Positions 59,774 through 64,000 of a stretch of DNA of 64,000 bases are shown here, one piece after another. Source of the stretch: Salinirussus salinus (GTDB lineage Archaea; Halobacteriota; Halobacteria; Halobacteriales; Haloarculaceae); NCBI RefSeq assembly GCF_009831455.1, contig NZ_WOWO01000003.1:682001-746000 (forward strand), read 5' to 3'. Numbering within the stretch: position 1 is the first letter of the stretch; every line of letters begins with the position of its first letter. Under the pieces are notes generated by a model. It saw only the letters and a list, made by a program, of their open reading frames with translations, did no database searches and was not told the DNA's origin. The position numbers were made by a program, and so were the translations under genes.

Positions 59774-60629
59774 CTGGAGAGGGTGTCTGTGTGGGTCCCA
59801 GGTTGTCGGCTTCTGTGAGGAGCGCCACCAGATCCGCTTCCGTCACTGGCTGTGCGGTCGTCCCCAGCCCTGCATCGCGAGCCACACGCACTGCACTCGG
59901 TGGGTGCAGGTTCGCGTCCGCCAACAGCGCGTCGTCGTAGAACACCTCTCGGGGCGTCCCGCTCCCGACGACGTTCCCGTCGGTCATCACACAGACCCTG
60001 TCGGCGACCTCGGCGGCGAACTCCAGGTCGTGCGTCGACAGGACGACGCTGATCCCGTCCTCGTGTATCTGTTCGATCCGGTCGGCGACCAGGCGCGAGC
60101 GCTCGGGGTCTAAACCCGCGAGGGGTTCGTCCAGGACGATCACGCTCGGGTTGAGGACGAGAACTCCCGCGAGACCGACGAGGCGCTTCTCGCCACCGCT
60201 CAGGTAGTGGGGGATCCGCTCTTCGAGGTGGGCGGCGTCGACGGTCGCCAGCGCCTCCCTCGCACGCTCTCTCGCGTCCTCGACGGCGACCCCGTAGTTC
60301 TGGAGGCCGAACATCACGTCGTCGAGCACTGTGGGGGCGACCAGTTGCGTATCGGCGTCCTGGAAGACGAACCCGACCGCTCGGCGTGCGGTGGACTCGT
60401 TGCCCTCCGTGATCGGCGTTCCCTCGACGACCAGTTCGCCCTCGTCGGGTACCAGCGTCGCGTTGAGGTGTTCCAGCAGCGTGGACTTCCCGGCGCCGTT
60501 GGGGCCGACGAGTGCGACGACTTCGTCGGGGTACACCGAGAACTCCACGTCGTGCATCCCGACCGTGCCGTCGGGATAGGTGTGAGCCTCACACCGGAGG
60601 TCCACGAGCGGGGACGTCTCCCGGGTCAC
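59754..60629 (-). CDS. cbiO: Nickel/cobalt ECF transporter ATP-binding subunit
   Basis: 291 residues from GTG at 60,629, chosen because it overlaps the cbiQ stop (GTGA). Walker A VVALVGPNGAGKSTLLEHLN, Q-loop FVFQDADTQLVAPTVLDDV (typical CbiO), signature YLSGGEKRLVGLA, Walker B VIVLDEPLAGLD. Powers uptake with CbiQ, CbiM and CbiN. The C-terminal tail is acidic. Confidence 0.95.
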   Translation of the reverse strand: MTRETSPLVDLRCEAHTYPDGTVGMHDVEFSVYPDEVVALVGPNGAGKSTLLEHLNATLVPDEGELVVEGTPITEGNESTARRAVGFVFQDADTQLVAPTVLDDVMFGLQNYGVAVEDARERAREALATVDAAHLEERIPHYLSGGEKRLVGLAGVLVLNPSVIVLDEPLAGLDPERSRLVADRIEQIHEDGISVVLSTHDLEFAAEVADRVCVMTDGNVVGSGTPREVFYDDALLADANLHPPSAVRVARDAGLGTTAQPVTEADLVALLTEADNLGPTQTPSPDGRGHD

Positions 60630-61438
60630 GGGCTCACCCCGTAGACCGCGACTGCCGAGTACCCGATCACGGCGGCGTAGGAGACGACGAGGACGGCCAG
60701 TTCGCGGGCCGGTGGCCGTCCCACGTCGCCGTACACCGTGATGTCGCCGTCGTACCCGCGTGCCTCCATCGACGTGACGAGGCGCTCGGATCGTTCGATC
60801 GCCGACAGCATCGTCGTCCCCAGGATCCGGGCGTACAAGCGCTTGTTCGACCAGAACTCCGAGAGGTTCGCACCCCGGGAGAGCGCACCCTTGACCAGGT
60901 CCTCGAGGGTCTCGATCATCACGAACGTGAACCGGTAGGTGAGCAAGGCGATCTGGTCCAGCGGCCGGGGCAGCACTCGACCGAGAACGTAGGCGACGTG
61001 AGTGTACTTCGTCGTCATCGACGCCGTCAGCGCGAACGTGACGACCACCAGCGACCGGCAGGTCAGTTCCGCGAACAGGGTCGCGCCCGCCCACGTCACC
61101 GAGAGGTCGCCGAGCGGCGTCGGGAGTGCCCCACCGATCGCCACGCCCGGCTCGAGGAAGGCCAGTGGGCCGGCGACGGAGACGACGAACAGCATCGGCA
61201 GCGTGTACCAGGCAACCAGTCGTCGGTACGGGAGCCCCGACACCCCGTAGACCCCGAGGACGGCGGCGTACAGGCCGGCGAGCAACGCCAGGCGGTCCAG
61301 GGTCGTGACCGCGAGGACGAGTGCGCCGACGATCCCCAGTTTCGTCCAGGGGTTGACCCGGTGGAGCGGTCCCTCCCGGTGCTCCGCGTAGGCCGTGATC
61401 AGTCGCGGGTCCGGGACGTGGTTCGACAGCGCGGTCAT
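60626..61438 (-). CDS. cbiQ: Nickel/cobalt ECF transporter transmembrane subunit
   Basis: 270 residues from ATG at 61,438. Several membrane segments and the T-component motif MEARGYDGDITVYG, with an Ala-Arg-Gly that couples to the ATPase; also LSRGANLSEFWSNKRLYAR. Overlaps neighbours by a few bases or touches them. Links the substrate subunit to CbiO. Confidence 0.94.
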   Translation of the reverse strand: MTALSNHVPDPRLITAYAEHREGPLHRVNPWTKLGIVGALVLAVTTLDRLALLAGLYAAVLGVYGVSGLPYRRLVAWYTLPMLFVVSVAGPLAFLEPGVAIGGALPTPLGDLSVTWAGATLFAELTCRSLVVVTFALTASMTTKYTHVAYVLGRVLPRPLDQIALLTYRFTFVMIETLEDLVKGALSRGANLSEFWSNKRLYARILGTTMLSAIERSERLVTSMEARGYDGDITVYGDVGRPPARELAVLVVSYAAVIGYSAVAVYGVSP

Positions 61439-61439
61439 C

Positions 61440-61760
61440 TTACGGGGCGTGGTCGGGGTCCTCGCCGTCGCGGACCCGGTCGACGTAGACGTACAGCGCC
61501 AGCCCGAACACCAGGAGTGCTCCCGCGATGGCCGCGTACTCGGTGACGAGACCACCCTTGCGGATCGGGCCGGCGATAACGATCCCGCGGCCGAGGTCGA
61601 GGATGGCGCCGCCGCCGTCGGCGAGACCGCGCTGGAGGGTCTTCGCCGAGCGCTTCGCCCACGGGAGGGCACCGCCGGTCGCCCCGAACGCCCACAGGCC
61701 GACCGCGGTCGCGACGGCGACGACGCCGACGAGGCCGCCGTACTGCTTCCAGCGATCCAT
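61440..61760 (-). CDS. CbiN/NikN-like small membrane subunit
   Basis: 106 residues from ATG at 61,760 (overlap with the cbiM stop, ATGA). Two membrane helices (YGGLVGVVAVATAVGLWAFG; EYAAIAGALLVFGLALYVYV) around an extracytoplasmic loop, the shape of CbiN/NikN, which opens the metal site of CbiM/NikM. Sequence match is weak; position is the main support. Confidence 0.72.
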   Translation of the reverse strand: MDRWKQYGGLVGVVAVATAVGLWAFGATGGALPWAKRSAKTLQRGLADGGGAILDLGRGIVIAGPIRKGGLVTEYAAIAGALLVFGLALYVYVDRVRDGEDPDHAP

Positions 61761-62440
61761 CAGGCGGACACCCCCGCTGGCTCGTCCCGGCCGGACCGGT
61801 CGCCGAGACCGACGAGGTCGGGCCGCACCGAGGCCAAAAACTGGACGACGAACCCGGTCAGGAGCCCCTCGATCACCGCGACGCCGACGTTGATCCCGAC
61901 GAGTCCGGCGACGGCGATCGCGAGGTCGGCCCGCGGGAGTGCACTCCCGTTGACGCCGCTGAGGACGATGATCCCGCCCATCAGGACCGCGCCCGAGGAG
62001 AGCCCGACGATTGCGGCCGTCGCCGTCGCGGGGAAGGTGTCCCAGTTCATCCCGATCAGGGTCTTGAACACGTAGTACGCGACGATCGCCTCGCCGGCGT
62101 TGATCATCACGTTCGCACCGAGGAGTCCGACCGCGCCGTGGCCCAGTGCGGCCGAGAAGACGTTGACCACGAGCGCGATGAGCCCGCCCAGGGCGGGCCC
62201 GGCGATGATACCCACGAGCGCGGTGAGGTTCATGTGGACCCCGCCCCAGACGGGGATGTTCAACTGGAAGATCGCGAAACTCGCGGCGGCACCGATGCCC
62301 GCGAGTGCGATCTGGTTGGGCTGGATCTTGCCGCTCCGCACCCGGTACAGTACCGCAGTGATCAGTCCGGTCCCGAGCACGGTCCAGAGGACCAGTGCCC
62401 ACAGTGGGAACGAGCCTTCGCCGAGGTGGATGTGTGCCAT
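61760..62440 (-). CDS. cbiM: Nickel/cobalt ECF transporter substrate-binding subunit
   Basis: 226 residues from ATG at 62,440. The N-terminus is MAHIHLGEGSFPLWALV; the family binds the ion with its first residues (MHI form), here AHIH, one residue longer, which may change the site. GGVHMNLTALVGIIAGPALG holds further conserved His; LGHGAVGLLGANVMINAGEA is the CbiM hallmark. First of the transporter genes, about 115 bases after the NikR-like gene. Confidence 0.93.
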   Translation of the reverse strand: MAHIHLGEGSFPLWALVLWTVLGTGLITAVLYRVRSGKIQPNQIALAGIGAAASFAIFQLNIPVWGGVHMNLTALVGIIAGPALGGLIALVVNVFSAALGHGAVGLLGANVMINAGEAIVAYYVFKTLIGMNWDTFPATATAAIVGLSSGAVLMGGIIVLSGVNGSALPRADLAIAVAGLVGINVGVAVIEGLLTGFVVQFLASVRPDLVGLGDRSGRDEPAGVSA

Positions 62441-62555
62441 GACTGATTGTGAATCTAGCATCCAAATATAATAAAGTTGCCTTACCACTGTAGGAGAGAT
62501 AACAACTAGTGCATTACGCACCAGGTTGAGTTGCCAACCTCCGAGAGTGAAGCGA

Positions 62556-62984
62556 TTACTCGACGACGTTAGCCGGGGCTACGTCGACCGGGAGAACAGT
62601 GTACTCCACCGAGACGGACTCATCAGCGCCTCGAACGGTTCCGACGAATCGCAAGAGGACATCGTACTCGGCTTCGACGACGAACGACTCGATACAGCCA
62701 GTGTTGCCCGTGAGACAATTATGCGAGTTCGAGCGGATCGACGCTTCGAATTCGTGGCGAATGTCCATCATCCTGCTCTCGATCTCGGGGTCGTCGTACC
62801 CAAAAACGGCCGTGACAGTCCCGACGACGCGTCGCCCCTCGTAGTCCGTCTCCTCGTACTGTTCCAGCAACGACCGGCACGCCTCACGAATGACTTCACT
62901 CCGTCCTCCGTACCCGTGTTCGTCGGCAAACCTGTCGAGGTCGTCCCGAAGTCGCTCCGGCATCGAAGAACTCACGATAGGCAT
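62556..62984 (-). CDS. NikR-like regulator with altered metal site
   Basis: 142 residues, clear NikR homologue (RLRDDLDRFADEHGYGGRSE). The metal ligands H77 and H88 remain, but the third His is replaced (SHNC has Cys90) and the last Cys is at 97 within GNTGCIES. It may prefer another ion, such as cobalt or zinc. Lies just upstream of the ECF transporter on the same strand and probably controls it and itself. Confidence 0.85.
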   Translation of the reverse strand: MPIVSSSMPERLRDDLDRFADEHGYGGRSEVIREACRSLLEQYEETDYEGRRVVGTVTAVFGYDDPEIESRMMDIRHEFEASIRSNSHNCLTGNTGCIESFVVEAEYDVLLRFVGTVRGADESVSVEYTVLPVDVAPANVVE

Positions 62985-63013
62985 ATGTTAAGATTCTACT
63001 CTAAGATAATAGT
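62982..63013 (-). promoter_or_regulatory. Promoter/operator of the nikR-like gene at 62,984
   Basis: On the minus strand ACTATTATCTTAGAGTAG then AATCTTAACATATG. Nearly the same as 57,620-57,651. TATTAT is at the leaderless TATA distance. Confidence 0.5.
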
Positions 63014-63060
63014 AATAGTGGTTTATTCAAGCCATTGTTAATAATTTATGCCAATGGGGG

Positions 63061-63843
63061 TTAGAGGTGTTGTTCGTCGTGACACCCGAGTTCGTCCCGG
63101 ATCTGTGCGACGTGGTCAACGAAGTCGTGTGCCGTCCTATCACGCGGACGGTCGAGATCGATGGGGAAAGACGACTGGACGCTACCGGGATCGGCATCCA
63201 TAACGATGACCCGGTCGGCCAGAGTCACCGCTTCGTCGATGTCGTGCGTAACGAATACGACGGTCTGCTCGGTCTGGGCCCAGATGTCCAGTAATTCGGC
63301 GTGCAGTCGATCGCGCGTCCGAGCGTCGACGCTGGCGAACGGTTCGTCCATCAACAGGATCTCCGGGTCGGGAGCGAGAGCGCGAGCGATTCCGACACGC
63401 TGTTTCATGCCGCCCGACAGCTCCTTTGGATAAGAATCCTCGAATCCGTCGAGTCCGACGAGATCGACCAGTTCCCGGACCCGTGCTTCACAGTCCGCAC
63501 ACTCACAGGCGGGTCGGTCGAGACCGAACCGGACGTTCCCGCGGACAGTTCGCCACGGAAACAACGCGTACTCCTGAAAGACCATGCCTCGGTCCAGACC
63601 TGGACCCGTGACCGGGTCGCCGCCGACCAGAACCGCACCACTGTCCGGACCGTCGAGGCCGGCGATCGCCCGCAGCATGGTGGTCTTTCCACAGCCAGAC
63701 GGCCCGACGACACAGCAAAACTCGCCCTCCGACACCGAGAACGAGACGTCTTCGAGCGCTCGTGTCTCCTCGTAGGCCTTGCTGACGTTCCGAACGTTGA
63801 TCTTCGTGCTTTCCTCCCGCTCGGAGGACGAACGCTCGGTCAT
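63061..63843 (-). CDS. ABC transporter ATP-binding protein (nitrate/sulfonate/taurine type)
   Basis: 260 residues from ATG at 63,843, which overlaps the permease stop (ATGA); two codons more are possible. Walker [20 protein letters not shown]-loop [14 protein letters not shown] (SsuB/TauB/NrtD hallmark), signature [16 protein letters not shown], Walker [13 protein letters not shown]. Unusually, after the Q-loop the sequence [13 protein letters not shown] inserts C-x-C-x2-C where relatives have none; it could bind metal or respond to redox. Substrate unknown as the binding protein is outside the window. Confidence 0.9.
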   Translation of the reverse strand: MTERSSSEREESTKINVRNVSKAYEETRALEDVSFSVSEGEFCCVVGPSGCGKTTMLRAIAGLDGPDSGAVLVGGDPVTGPGLDRGMVFQEYALFPWRTVRGNVRFGLDRPACECADCEARVRELVDLVGLDGFEDSYPKELSGGMKQRVGIARALAPDPEILLMDEPFASVDARTRDRLHAELLDIWAQTEQTVVFVTHDIDEAVTLADRVIVMDADPGSVQSSFPIDLDRPRDRTAHDFVDHVAQIRDELGCHDEQHL

Positions 63844-64000
63844 CGCCACGCGAGCACCCTCCGTTCGACGAGTCGAAACCCGACGTCCATACAGAGGAAC
63901 GCCAGGCTGATCAGGAACATGTACGCGACGCTGGTCGCCATCGCGAGGTTGTTCGAGGCGTTGATGATTTCGTAGCCGACGCCGGGGGCACCGAACAGCT
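63840..64000 (-). CDS. ABC transporter permease (SsuC/TauC type), C-terminal end only
   Basis: 53 codons are visible; the rest is beyond the right edge. [20 protein letters not shown] followed by a hydrophobic segment ([20 protein letters not shown]) and a short basic end is the usual C-terminus of these permeases. Its stop overlaps the ATPase start, so both form one importer. Confidence 0.75.
   Translation of the reverse strand, partial: LFGAPGVGYEIINASNNLAMATSVAYMFLISLAFLCMDVGFRLVERRVLAWR

Noticed and set aside
1-64000. CRISPR arrays or rRNA genes
   Set aside because: No regularly spaced repeats and no rRNA-like sequence were seen.

Overview
The window is DNA of a halophilic archaeon (class Halobacteria). 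The proteins are acidic. The information-processing genes are archaeal: a TATA-binding protein, two Orc1/Cdc6-type proteins and an archaeal-type S14. Twin-arginine lipoproteins, genes overlapping as ATGA or GTGA, and TATA elements placed for leaderless transcripts fit the same source. Two regions of different character meet near 33.03 kb. By eye the left half is lower in GC and richer in AGA/AGG and A/T-ending codons, and the right half is GC-rich. No numbers were computed.

Left region (1-33,033) looks like an integrated, probably conjugative element that carries a defence island. At its right edge lies the 3' half of a tRNA-Thr(GGU) gene, from the anticodon loop to the discriminator base, which is the usual scar of integration into a tRNA. 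Its orientation puts the element to the left and host DNA to the right. The element carries: type IV secretion-like genes (PrgI/VirB4 fusion, VirB6-like, VirB2-like; 1-2201) and a HerA/VirB4-like ATPase with a predicted nuclease tail (12,932-14,920); plasmid-type accessory genes (DUF932, DUF2958-like) that seem to start on AUU/AUA; a complete type I restriction-modification operon hsdMSR followed by a divergent TBP; a GmrSD-like DUF262 protein with a C-terminal AlbA_2 domain; a dual-specificity phosphatase; a candidate structured RNA of about 220 nt just upstream of a tyrosine recombinase; small coiled-coil and zinc proteins; an AAA+ ATPase paired with a transglutaminase-like protein; a YhaO/YhaN-like nuclease-ATPase pair; two Orc1/Cdc6-type genes flanking a 28-bp dyad; and a 1252-residue STAND-type NTPase.

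Junction (33,034-35,700): the tRNA scar, degenerate sequence, and a complete IS630-family element (33,412-34,466, TA target duplication, -1 frameshift) inserted in an older transposase gene.

Right region (35,700-64,000) is a transition-metal homeostasis cluster for nickel and zinc. It has FAD oxidoreductase, S14 paralogue, FeoB-like permease and DUF7124-like genes in one operon; three CobW/COG0523 GTPases; a Dpp/Nik-type ABC importer (nikA, B, C and fused D-E); a ZnuABC importer whose binding protein has two His-rich stretches and an inserted domain; a nickel/cobalt ECF importer (CbiM, N, Q, O) downstream of a NikR-like gene; two more NikR-like regulators; and the start of a nitrate/sulfonate/taurine-type ABC importer. 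Shared promoter motifs upstream of nikR-like genes, znuA and cobW suggest joint metal control. The genes fit a programme of metal import, delivery by COG0523 chaperones, and replacement of a zinc-binding ribosomal protein when zinc is scarce.
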